Both the position numbers and the translations under genes were made by a program. The notes beneath the pieces are model-generated. The model was not told the DNA's origin, did no database searches, and saw only the letters and a program-made list of their open reading frames with translations. 64,000 nt of DNA from Viola odorata. Its lineage: Eukaryota; Streptophyta; Magnoliopsida; Malpighiales; Violaceae. This document shows, piece by piece, positions 22,700 through 33,333 of the stretch (position 1 is the stretch's first letter; every line of letters starts with the position of its first letter). The DNA is taken from contig OY829544.1 in assembly GCA_963691705.1 (NCBI GenBank), forward strand, positions 5,215,501-5,279,500. Direction: 5' to 3'.

Positions 22700-24123
22700 T
22701 ATAGGTCATATGGATAACCAAGAGAATTTTAATGATAACGTATTAGAGTATGAGTTAGGAGAGGAGTGGATAGAATGAGAGAGATCAAGGACACTGGCTG
22801 TTGTTCAAGTCATTTGTCAAGTAATTCATGCGCTACATATCAAATATAGAAGTTATAGGCGACGAGTTGTAACTCCATCAATTTTAAAACAACGTACATA
22901 GGAAGAAAATAAAGTGCAATTTAGGCTAGCATTGATGGACCATATTAAAAAAAAATCAGGAGTTTGTCATCATTTTACTCGTATTAGTCCAAGAGCATTG
23001 TAAGGTTTATGTCAAATATTTCGAAACAAAGGTGTGATCAAAGATTAGTTGGCATACTTCTATTGAAGAAAAGGTTATCATATCTCATCATTTTAGGACA
23101 TGGTCATACAATACGTACATTGTCAGTTTTCTTCCGTCGGTCACTTGAAGTTGTAAACCGTTGTTTCCATCAAGTATCACGAGCGTTGATTTTATTAGAG
23201 GATGAATTTCTAAGACAACTTGATGGAACTGAAATCTCTCCTAAAATCCAGAATAGCACTAGATGTTATCCCTATTTTAAGGTGATAATAAATTTATTTA
23301 GATGCATCAGTTAAGATATTAATAATGAATTTATTTTAATACATAAAACCTTTTTTAGGATTGCATTAGTGCAATTGATGGGACACATATTCGTGTGAAA
23401 GTATCAAATTAAGATGCACCTAAATTTCGGGGAAGAAAAGACTACCCAACTCAAAATGTGTTTGCTACATGTTCATTCGACTTGAGATTTAGATATGTGT
23501 TGCCTGGATGGGAGGGTACTGCATCTGATTCTAGAATTATAAAGAATGCATTGACAAGAGAAAATAATTTAAAAATTCCCACAAGTAGTTTTACCGTAGA
23601 ACACTTGTTTATATTTAGAATAAAGATAAACTAATAGCATAATACTAACTAAAATTAGTGTTATTAGGTAAATATTATCTTGTTGATGTGGGCATTCATG
23701 GTTAGGAGTTGACTCATTCCACCATGCAAAGGTGTACGCTATCACTTGAAAGAATACTCATCACGCGGTCCAGAAAATGCTATAGAATTGTTTAACCTTC
23801 GGCATGCTTCCCTGCGCAATGTCATTGAAAGAGCTTTTGGAGTTTTGAAAAAAAGATTCAAGATTATAGAGAGTGCCCGTGAGAAAACATATTCTTATGA
23901 AGTTCAATGTGAAATTGTTCTTACTTGTTGCATCCTACGCAATTATTTGATGGGTGTAGATCCAGATAAAAATCTCATTGCTGAAGTGGATAGAGAATTA
24001 GAAGAAAATATGGAGCCACATCGAGAGTTTTATATTACAGAAAATGATAGTGAGGATGCTAGAATAGGTGCCATAATTAAAGATAACATTGCATCTCATA
24101 TGTGGCAAGACAATGTGTCTTGA
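22700..24123 (+). pseudogene. Harbinger transposase (ALP1-like DDE nuclease) relic
   Basis: Several frames carry pieces of a DDE_Tnp_4 transposase in order: MDNQENFNDN at the start, FLRQLDGTEISPKIQ, then (after an intron-like gap at about 23281-23357) DCISAIDGTHIRVKVSN, VLPGWEGTASDSRII and finally VIERAFGVLKKRFKII. These supply the three acidic catalytic positions. Stops and frameshifts occur throughout, for example the TAA after KVSN. The final exon (23746-24123) is open for 125 codons and ends with the family's HMWQD-like tail. Related host genes such as ALP1 derive from this family, but the damage here shows a dead transposon. Confidence 0.82.
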
Positions 24124-24359
24124 ACTTTCTAACTGAAATATAATTTTGTGTCAAAATTGGTCCTATTATTTGGTTGTCTTTGTAATTGACATTATGTTAT
24201 TGACTGGATTAAAAACAAAAAGGTTGTGTGCCATCTCTTATGGAGTTTTTTGTAATGCATTATGATTGGATTTGATATTTTTGTACATATTTTGCAATAG
24301 ACATAATGGCAAGACAAGAAAAGGATGTTGGAAAAAGAGACTTAATGCGGTGAACAAAA

Positions 24360-25423
24360 ATAATGGATGAAGTTTTAATTGATGCTATTGTGGATGAAGT
24401 TTTAATTGATGCTATTGTGTATGAAGACATAAATGGTGCAAAAAAATGATGGTGTTTTTACTACTCAAGCGCTGAATGATGTAGTTAAAGAAGTCCGTGA
24501 AAAAATAAGAGTTCTTGAAGTTGACAAGGAAAAGGTGAAAAATCGCATCACTCTCTTAAAAAAAATCACACAATACTATGATATTTTCAAGCATACAAGT
24601 GGTTTTTCTTGGAGTCCTATAACCAAAAAGTTTGATGCAGAGCTTGAGGTTTGGGAAAAATTAATCAAGGTAAAAACATACTTAAATTTTAATATGACAT
24701 TTTTAGCATAACATTTATAGGAAATTGTTTAATATCTTTTTCTCTTCTCATTTTATTCTTTTACAGGCACATCCTCATGCAAATAAGTTCATGAATGTTG
24801 AAATTCTTCACTACGATAAGTTACTTTCACTTTATGCGAAAGTTAGAGCAACAAGTGATTATGCTGAGGCTGCGAAGAAGAAAGCAAGTTGTTGGGCAAA
24901 GATGAAGGATGGTGACACTGAAAGTACTACTCCGACAATGAATAGTAATATTGAAGACATTGATCGTTTAGTTGGTAGCCAAGAATTTCTCTAGAGAATT
25001 TTGATGATTTAGATGGACATGAAAGTGAACCGGTGACTCTAGCTCCAACTCCCACTCCCACTCCACAAGTTAATAAAGAAAGTCACTCGGTGACATCTCC
25101 AAATAAGCGAAAACGAAAGACCAATCAAAAGGATTATTCGGAAGTGAGAGTTGCAATTGAAAGTGTTGCTAAACAACTTGAAAAAGGAAACACAATTGTA
25201 GATGAGAGAAATGCAATTGCAAAAAAATAAAAAATGGGGGCGTGTTTATTTGAAGGAAGAAGTGTATGAAGAGTTGCTGAGAATTGGAGTTGAGGCTCAT
25301 GTTCGCTATAAAACCTATGACTTTCTCACGGAAGATGCTGCAAGGGTAAGGAAATTTTTTGGATGTCCAGTACCGGAGCGCAAGGATTATTTGATGCACC
25401 AAATGTTTGGTACATCAATTTGA
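24360..25423 (+). pseudogene. Harbinger accessory Myb/SANT-like protein relic
   Basis: The frame from about 24433 has the Myb/SANT-like domain found in plant Harbinger ORF1 proteins: FTTQALNDVVKEVREK, DKEKVKNRITLLKK and SGFSWSPITKKFDAELEVWE. An intron follows (GT near 24670, AG at 24769), then AHPHANKFMNVEILHYDKLL. A central low-complexity linker and a conserved C-terminal block from about 25240 follow, with stops between. Just upstream, GATGAAGTTTTAATTGATGC is tandemly duplicated, which doubles the DEVLIDAIV start of the domain. In Harbinger elements this protein helps the transposase bind DNA and enter the nucleus (known for the family). Confidence 0.75.
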
Positions 25424-25629
25424 AGTCTTTTAATTCCATTAATTATCTAGATTTGATACTACAATCATGGACTTATATTTCTTGTTCAAGAAAACCTTAT
25501 TTGCTACTTATTTTATCTGTGGGATTTTATTCAAACTTTGTTAGGTAACTTGAATTATTTAACCATGAATTAATAAGTTTATCATATATATTTTGTTCAA
25601 ATCATGTTTTGCAATTGAATATAGCTAGT

Positions 25630-28250
25630 TAGGGGTATCCACTAAAATACCGTACTGAAAATACCGTGGTACCGTACCGAAATTATGAAAATTCGGACGG
25701 TATTTTTTCGACCAAATTTACTGTTCGATATTTCGGTATGGTATCGAAATAAATTTCGGTACGGTACGGTATTATTTTGGTAGGTTCGGTACGTACCGAA
25801 TTACCCTTTGAATTAATTCTTATATTAATTACATTAGGGTTTATTCTTGCATTTCTAATCTCCTTCACCCTCGCCATCGCCAGAAAGCCTCGGCTCTCAC
25901 CCTCTCAGCCTCTCCTTCACCGACGCATCTCACCGTTGCTTCACCCTCGTCTCTCACCATCGCTTCTCACCCTCACCTCTCACCTCTCACCATCGTCGCT
26001 CACCCTCGACTCTCACCCTCTCCTTCATCGTCGTTCACCCTTGCGCGATTCGCTTCTCACCCTCGTTAGAAGGGAAGGGGTTTAGAAATTTTATGAGAGT
26101 TGTGCAACCAAGGTTTAAAGTACCCTCTAGGCAAACTATTTCTAGAGTATGTTTTACAAGATATGTGGATGAAAAGTTAATGATGAAATAACTTTTGGTG
26201 TCCAATTGTCAGAGGGTTTCTATAATGATTGAATCATGGACATCAATTCTAAGAATAAATTACATGTGTGTTACTGCCCATTTCATTGATAATGACTGGA
26301 AATTGCACAAAAAGATAATTAATTTCTATCCAATTGCTAGTCACAAGGGGGATGCAATAGGAAAGGCTTTAGAAAAGTGTCTAAGTGAGTGGGGTTTGAT
26401 GAGTAAAGTGTTCACAATCATAGTAGACAATGCAAAGCCAATGATAAGGCTGTTAATTAGATTAGAAAAAAGATGACAGTGTTGGGTGCAAGTATTTTGG
26501 GAGAGGAATTTCTACATGTTAGATGCATTGTATACATAATCAATTTAGTGGTGACTAATGGTTTGAAAAATAATATCAAGTCAATTTTTAGGATAAGGGA
26601 AGCAGTAAGGTATGTTAGACAGTCTCCCTCTAGACTTCTCAGGTTTAATGCATGTGTTGAGAAATAAAATATAGAATGCAATGCTGGTTTGTGTTTGGAT
26701 GTATGTACAAGGTGGATCTTCACCTATCTAATGTTGAAGAATGCTTGCAATTATGAGAAAGCTTTTGAACCTTATGATGAGCTGGACCCTTATTTCAAAA
26801 TTGAGCTTGACAGTAAGGGATTGAGAAAAATAAAACAGCATGAAGGAGTTGAGGAAGAGGTGGAACAGGGCAGTTTGAAAGATGAGAATGATGTTAATGA
26901 ATTTGTAGAAGAGAATTGTGGGGGAGTTCCAACGGAAGATGATTGGAATTGTGCTAGAAGGCTTGCAAACTGTCTTAGATTTTTCTATGATTTAACAAAG
27001 TTTGTTTCTGGTTCTCATTATATAACTGCCAATGCATTTTTTTATGAGATAACAAATGTAGCTACCTTGTTAAAAGAATGGCAAGACGAGAGTGATTATG
27101 AGTTAAGCATTTTGGCTGAAAGCATGAAAGAGAAGCTTGACAAAAATTGGGGAGATGTGACAAAATATAATTCTTTATTCTACATTTCTTCCATTTTAGA
27201 TCCAAGAAATAAGTTTGTGTATGTTCAGTTCTCTTTAAGTGATTTGCATGGAAATGAAATTGGTGGGAGACTGGGGAAGAAAGTGAGGGAAGAGGTTGGT
27301 AAATTATACTAATTCTATTTTGAACTGTGCAAACCAAGGAAAGAAGGAGATGCAACAGAAGGTGACCTATCAAGAGGAAGAAGAAGCAGTTCAAATGTCA
27401 AGGCTGCACAGTTAATGGATGCTAGAAAGAATAGATTTTAAAAGTTTAAATTTGATTGTGGAGCTGTTGTAGAGGGTGGTTCAGAGTTAGATTTATATCT
27501 ACAAGAGCCTACAGTGACTGATGACGGTGAGTTTGTTTTACTTGATTGGTGGAAAAAAACATGCTCCACGATTCCCAATTCTGTCAAAAATGGCTAGAGA
27601 TATTTTGGCAGTTCCTGTTTCCACTGTGGCTTCAGAGTGTGCATTCAACACTGGTGGGAGAGTCCTTGATTCATTTAGGAGTTCTCTAACACCTGGAGTT
27701 GTGCAAGCACTTATATGCACCCAAGATTGGATTAGGACATCTAATGCACCCATCATTGTGGAGGAGAACATAAACGACCTTGATAAATTGGATTATGGTA
27801 AGAGCTTAACTTATTCTCTTCAATGTTTACATTACAATGTTATCTTAGCAAATTGCCCTGATTCTTTTAGCTTAACTTGAACTTTTATGTTTCTTTCAGA
27901 TTTGACAAAACTGGTATTAGAACCAACTATTTTCGGAGATGTGAATGATAGGCTCTTAGAATCAAAGTACCAATATTTATGTTTTTGTTACCGTTGGAAT
28001 TTAAGTACCAATATTTATGTTATTGGAATTAATTATTTAAGCACTGTTCGAATTGAAGTACAAATTTGTTGGAATTAATTATTTAATCACGGTTTGGAAT
28101 TGAAGTACAAATTTTGATGTATATATCGAAATACAGTGCCGAACTAATTTTCGTATTTCGGTACGATACGATTTTTTTTTGAGGTTCGGTATACCGAATA
28201 TCGAAATATTTCGGACGGTATATCGAAATACCGTCCGATGGACACCCCTA
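25630..28250 (+). mobile_element. Ac-like hAT element with perfect 8-bp duplication
   Basis: The termini are TAGGGGTATCCA on the left and, reverse-complemented, TAGGGGTGTCCA on the right, with subterminal CGGTACGGTA/ATACCG-rich blocks. An identical TAGCTAGT flanks both sides (25622-25629 and 28251-28258). Length is 2,621 bp. It carries a damaged Ac/RICESLEEPER-type transposase. The leader at 25860-26070 contains degenerate TCTCACCCTC repeats. The exact duplication indicates a fairly young or well-preserved insertion compared with the decayed Harbinger genes beside it. Confidence 0.92.
26090..27880 (+). pseudogene. hAT (zf-BED/RICESLEEPER-like) transposase relic
   Basis: Pieces in order: SIMIESWTSILRINYMCVTA and HFIDNDWKLHKKIINFYPI (the RNase H-like core), WGLMSKVFTIIVDNA, TRWIFTYLMLKNA, SILDPRNKFVYVQFSLSD, and the C-terminal dimerisation block FPILSKMARDILAVPVSTVA then SECAFNTGGRVLDSFRSSL. 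The N-terminal BED zinc finger is missing. Stops and frameshifts lie at about 26190, 26474, 26667 and 27312. It is non-functional. Confidence 0.88.
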
Positions 28251-28258
28251 TAGCTAGT

Positions 28259-29081
28259 AATTTGTTATAAAGGTAAAGTGGTAAAATAACTAAAAAAAAA
28301 TTTCTTTCCTTTCTATCTATGTTGTCATACACAAATAGATATAATTTTCTTTATTTTCTCTTGTATCTAAAAGATGCGATCATACAAAGGAAATGAAAAT
28401 AGAAATTTCCTTCCTCTCCTTTCCCTTATTAAATTTTCTTTCTTTTTCTTCATAAGGTTGGACAAAATTTCTTTTAGCACACATTTTCTATCGTTTTTCT
28501 ATATCGCTAGCTTATATTTAAAAAACACACATGAATGATGTGTGGAAAAATTGAGTTCGGCATTTTCCTTTAATTAAAAGAGTTTATTACTCTTAACAAC
28601 AATATTAAGTTTTTAAGTTTACTTATCTAAATAAATCTTCAGTGCAGTTATTTCACAAAGACATCTCTCCCATACAATTTCATATGCTCAAATTAGGTCT
28701 CATTGGATGCTTGTTTGATGTAATTGTTTTTTTGTTTTTGTTTTGATAAGTGTAGTTAATTATTTAGTTTTTTTTTGTAATATTTTGACCTAGTAACTTT
28801 TATTAATTGCAAAAACAATTCAAATAAAATAATAAAAATTTAAAAAAAGAATATGAACTATTTTCTACTATTTTTTCCGGATAAGTTTATTTAAATTTTT
28901 TAACGAGTAAAAAATTTAATATTATAAAATTTAGGAAGCTATATATTTTTTATTGTAAGTTTAAAAATATAGAGCTCAAAGTAAATAAAAAATAAAAAAA
29001 TTATACTAGTAGTTTTTACAATTTTAGGTGGTTTTTAAAATAGCAGTGGCAATTACTACTAATCCGAGGTGGAGGTAGCAA
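28259..29081. other. Intergenic region upstream of HOP
   Basis: AT-rich, with no gene seen. The right edge of the decayed Harbinger element probably falls around 28450. The HOP promoter occupies the last 200 bp or so. Confidence 0.5.
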
Positions 29082-29094
29082 GAACATTCCAGAA
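29082..29094 (+). promoter_or_regulatory. Heat-shock element upstream of HOP
   Basis: GAACATTCCAGAA is a perfect GAAnnTTCnnGAA heat-shock factor site, 155 bp before the HOP start codon. A CCAAT box lies at about 29115. HOP genes are known heat-stress-responsive HSF targets in plants, which fits. Confidence 0.75.
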
Positions 29095-29248
29095 CCCTTA
29101 CTTCGTTTTTTCGCCAATCAGCAAGAAGTCTCTGGGTCTCCGCTCACTTCTTCTTCCTTATAATACCCTTCTCTTCTCTCACTCATCATTCCATTACCTG
29201 CAAACACACGGCGCAAAACCTCCTCCCTAATCTCGTCTCTCAATAATC

Positions 29249-32200
29249 ATGGCAGACGAAGCCAAAGCCAAAGGCAACGCCGCGTTCTCCGCCGGCGACT
29301 ACTCCGCTGCCATCAAGCACTTCAGTGACGCTATCGCTCTCTCCCCCACCAACCATGTACTCTACTCCAATCGATCCGCCGCCTATGCTTCCTTGCAACA
29401 GTATTCTGAAGCTTTAGACGACGCAAAGAAAACCGTCGAGCTCAAAGCGGACTGGTCCAAAGGCTATTCTCGGCTTGGCGCAGCTCACCTTGGCTTGCAC
29501 CAAGTTCATGACGCCATCGCCGCGTATAAGAAGGGTCTCGAGATCGACCCTAAGAATGAAGCTTTAAAATCTGGCTTGTCAGACGCTCAAGCAGCGGCTT
29601 CGAGGTCGCGAGGTGCGGCCCCGCAGCCGAATCTCTTTGGGGATGCGTTTTCCGGACCGGATATGTGGACGAAGCTGACAGCGGATCCGTCCACCCGGCC
29701 CTACTTGGAACAGCCGGATTTTGTGAAGATGATGCGGGAGATTCAACGGAATCCTAGCAATTTGAATCTGTACTTGAAGGACCAGCGTGTCATGCAGGCG
29801 CTTGGAGTGTTATTGAACGTGAAGCTTAGGGCACCTAATGCTGGGGAGGAGGATCTGGACATTCCAGATGCGGAGCCAGAGGTTGAGACTCCTCCGCGGA
29901 AGGAGAAGGATAAGAAGGAGGAGCGGAATGTTGAGCCGGAGCCAGAGCCAATGGATATGTTGACGGAAGAGGAGAGGGAGATAAAGGAGAGGAAAGCACA
30001 AGCTTTGAAGGAGAAGGAATTGGGGAATGCAGCATATAAGAAGAAGGAATTTGAAAAGGCTATTGAGCACTATACTAAAGCAATGGAGCTTGATGATGAG
30101 GATATTTCATACTTGACAAATCGCGCTGCGGTTTATCTTGAGACTGGCCAGGTTAGTGTGTGTGGCTACTCTTCTTGTCCCTGTGCTTTTAATCGTATGG
30201 ATTTTTAAATTGCCTAAAGTCAATACTTTTCTTACTCTTTGGTCAAATGGTGATCAATCTTATTATTGCTATTATAGCGTTTGTTGATAGTTTAAGATGA
30301 TTGTGTTTCTGTGTTGCGAGTAGTGCTATTTTTATTGCTTATTAGCTCCCTGTAGTGTGTCTGAATGAAAGAAGGTAGGGTTTTGCTGAAATTGGTGAAA
30401 TGGTAAGAGTAAGTAAAGGTTGGATGCGGATTGATTGCCGTGTGAGCATCAGTTATGAGTCTAGCACTAGGCCTCTCTCAATGTCTGAAGTTCTTGATTT
30501 AGTCCTTGTCTATTAGAAGTTGAACTTCTGGCATCTCCTGTTTGAGTAATGTGAATTGTTCAGAGATAGGAAAAAGTAGAGAGGGAGATGGAACGTATAA
30601 ATTAAGTTTAGGTGATCATGAGACTGCTTACTTCCTCCTGTCTCAACATACAGCGGGATGCAGGGGGGAAAAAAAGGAATTAACCTTTCCAGCTTCAGTC
30701 CGTCCATGTATGGTCAACTTCCGTATCAGAAGCTGATCAGAATTTTTTTTTCTTGTTTTTTGAAAGAAATAAGAAGCTGATCATGTCACTCTAAGAATTT
30801 GATGTCTTGACAATGCCTTCCTGTTCTGCTATATCCATCGACATCCATCAATACAATTTACACCTTTTTAGTGAACTGGTTAACTTTTATTGAGTTTTGG
30901 TTCTGTTGTCCTGTGCAAGGTTTCCATTCAATACGTTGTGGAGTGACTAGTTGTTTAGTTTCCATATCTGCCCACCTTCTCACATCCTATTTCTGCTGTT
31001 TGTAGTATGATGAATGCATTAAAGATTGTGATAAAGCTGTTGAAAGGGGTAGAGAACTCAGATCAGATTACAAGATGGTTGCTCGGGCATTGACAAGGAA
31101 GGGAACTGCGCTGGCAAAAATGGCAAAAACCTCAAAGGACTATGAACCTGTGATTGAGACCTTCCAAAAGGCTCTTACAGAGCACCGCAATCCAGACACC
31201 TTGAAGAGACTGAATGAAGCGGAGAAAGCAAAGAAGGAGCTGGAGCAACAAGAATACTTTGATCCTAAATTGGCTGAGGAGGAGCGTGAGAAAGGTAGTT
31301 CTCTTCAAAATGTTGGTGTTTTAATTTACGTCATCTTCATGGTATTCCTTGCACTTTCGGACTCTCATAAACAAAAATGCAGATCAACTCTATTTAGAAA
31401 CTGTGTACATAAGCTATTTCTTTCTAAAACTCTTAACTCTGTGTTGGGTATTATTTTCCCAGGCAATGAGTTCTTCAAGCAGCAAAAGTATCCAGAAGCT
31501 GTGAGACATTACACTGAATCATTGAGAAGGAACCCCAAGGATCCTAAGGTAAACAATAGTGTGATATCAACTTGTTGTTTTATTTGATGAGTGGAAGATT
31601 GGTATTTAATGCGTAGCTGTTTGACTTGTTTAGGCATATAGTAATAGAGCTGCTTGCTACACCAAATTAGGGGCTTTGCCTGAGGGATTGAAGGATGCAG
31701 AGAAATGCATTGAACTTGATCCTACTTTCACTAAGGGTTATACGAGAAAGGGTGCTGTTCAATTTTTCATGAAAGAATATGAAAAGGCTATAGAAACTTA
31801 CCAGGAGGGGCTAAAAATAGATCCTCAGAACCAGGAATTGCTTGATGGCATAAGAAGGTACGAGCTTACGTACAGCTCTTGATCCATTGGTACTCGTCTT
31901 ATTGTTAATGGCTGATTTGGTGTCCCTTTTATTACCCTGCAGATGCGTGGAACAGATGAATAAGGCTAGTCGTGGTGACCTAAGTCCTGAGGAGCTGAAA
32001 GAGAGACAGGTTATACATTGTTTGTGTACCACAAGTTGAGAGTTCAATGGATTTTGTTTCCCTAGCCTAAATTGTGTTTCATCTTGCAGGCCAAGGCAAT
32101 GCATGACCCAGAAGTCCAAAACATTCTTTCGGATCCTGTCATGAGACAAGTAAGCATCCATGTTGAGTGCTTGTGGCTTCGATTATGTTGGTCTGTGAGA

Positions 32201-32362
32201 CTTGAGACGTCGTCTAAAATGGTTTTGTTATTCTGGTTAAATTTGCAGGTGCTGGTTGACTTCCAAGAGAATCCTAAGGCAGCTCAGGAACACACGAAGA
32301 ACCCTATGGTAATGAGCAAGATTCAGAAGCTTGTGCAGGCAGGAATTGTCCAGACCCGCTAG
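29249..32362 (+). CDS. HOP: Hsp70-Hsp90 organizing protein (HOP/STI1)
   Basis: Seven exons: 29249-30151, 31006-31294, 31463-31548, 31634-31857, 31943-32009, 32090-32149 and 32249-32362. The phases join to give 580 aa, the normal plant HOP length. Order: TPR1 (residues 2-105, starting ADEAKAKGNAAFSAGDYSAA), the first DP/STI1 domain (about 130-185, DPSTRPYLEQPDFVKMMREI), an acidic/lysine linker, TPR2A (from about 250, KEKELGNAAYKKKEFEKAIE), TPR2B (from about 398, GNEFFKQQKYPEAVRHY) and the second DP domain, ending in KLVQAGIVQTR. HOP bridges the C-terminal EEVD tails of Hsp70 and Hsp90 in the cytosol and ER-associated complexes. Everything looks intact. A heat-shock element lies upstream. Exon 3's start was set by reading-frame continuity. 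Confidence 0.96.
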
Positions 32363-33333
32363 ATGATCATTTAGTTTTCCTTTTGGCAAATGAATTTTAG
32401 TTTCCCGTGTGAATTCTGGGTTTGGTTTAGTGGGTAAGAACTAATTTAAGTGGGAAAAGTTTTGCAGTGTTTGACTTGAGTATTGTCCAAAGTGGACTCT
32501 GATTTCTTCTTACTTCGTTTCGTTGTAAGTTCGTTTTATGAACAAATGGGTACGATATTTACTGATTTTACATCACGCAATGTAAACTAGTTGCATCACT
32601 TGAGGGTTTTTATCTTTCAAGAGAAATCTAGATGAACTATCCACCAGAGGTTTGCGCATATTGAGACTTCATTGTAAATTATGGGAAAGCTGTCCCTTAG
32701 TCTAAGAATACCTTAGGAATAAGGTGTGGTCCAAAATACAGTCATTTAGGTCTTAGGCTAGTAGGTTAGGTTTAAACCTAAAAGAGCAGGGTTTCTTCAG
32801 ATTGGATCTGGTCCATAGTCCATACCCGTTAAAAAGCTACAACATAAGTCTAGGCTGGTTCACTTTCTGGAACTTACAATTCCAGTCTATTCTCCAATTG
32901 CCACATGGTACGATCAATTCCCATATTCACCCCACAAGAAAAAGAACTTGACACTTGAATAATTAATTTTAGCTGATGCATAGGGAAGAAAAGGAGATGA
33001 TACAGTGACACGCTAGTCATACAATTGAAAATATTTGAACCCAACATAGAAGCTTCCTTGCCTTCTGTATGACAACAATAAGATGACAAGCTGCAGTTCT
33101 AACAGCACTCTATGTCATTTCGAAGTCCACATGTTTTGCTTGTGCAAATCCAATAACTAAAGGTGATGCTAATGGCTCCACATGAATCACATTGTTTTTC
33201 TCTTTGATCTTGGTAAAGTTGTCCCCATAAATATGTAAAGTTGGCACACGAGGAAACAAAGATTTGTTTCGACTATAAGAATCAAGATGACAAAATTATT
33301 ATACTCACATCTCCAGAAATTAGGGAAGTAAGA
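32363..33333. other. Convergent intergenic region between HOP and EF-G
   Basis: It holds the 3' flanks of the two convergent genes. No further gene is recognised. Confidence 0.6.

Larger units (their letters stand above)
21490..28460 (+). mobile_element. Decayed autonomous PIF/Harbinger element (limits approximate)
   Basis: The region carries both Harbinger genes in the same orientation: a DDE transposase relic (about 22700-24123) and a Myb/SANT-like DNA-binding protein relic (about 24360-25423). An Ac-like hAT sits on its 3' side. Sequences at about 21500-21650 and 28370-28450 look like diverged inverted copies (GGAAATTTC next to a CATACAAGG-like motif) and may be the ends, but I cannot fix exact termini or a TAA/TTA duplication. 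The outer limits are therefore only indicative. Confidence 0.5.

Noticed and set aside
25777..26085. Ser/Leu/His-rich open frame in the hAT leader
   Set aside because: It is produced by degenerate TCTCACCCTC repeats in the 5' leader and contains no transposase motif.
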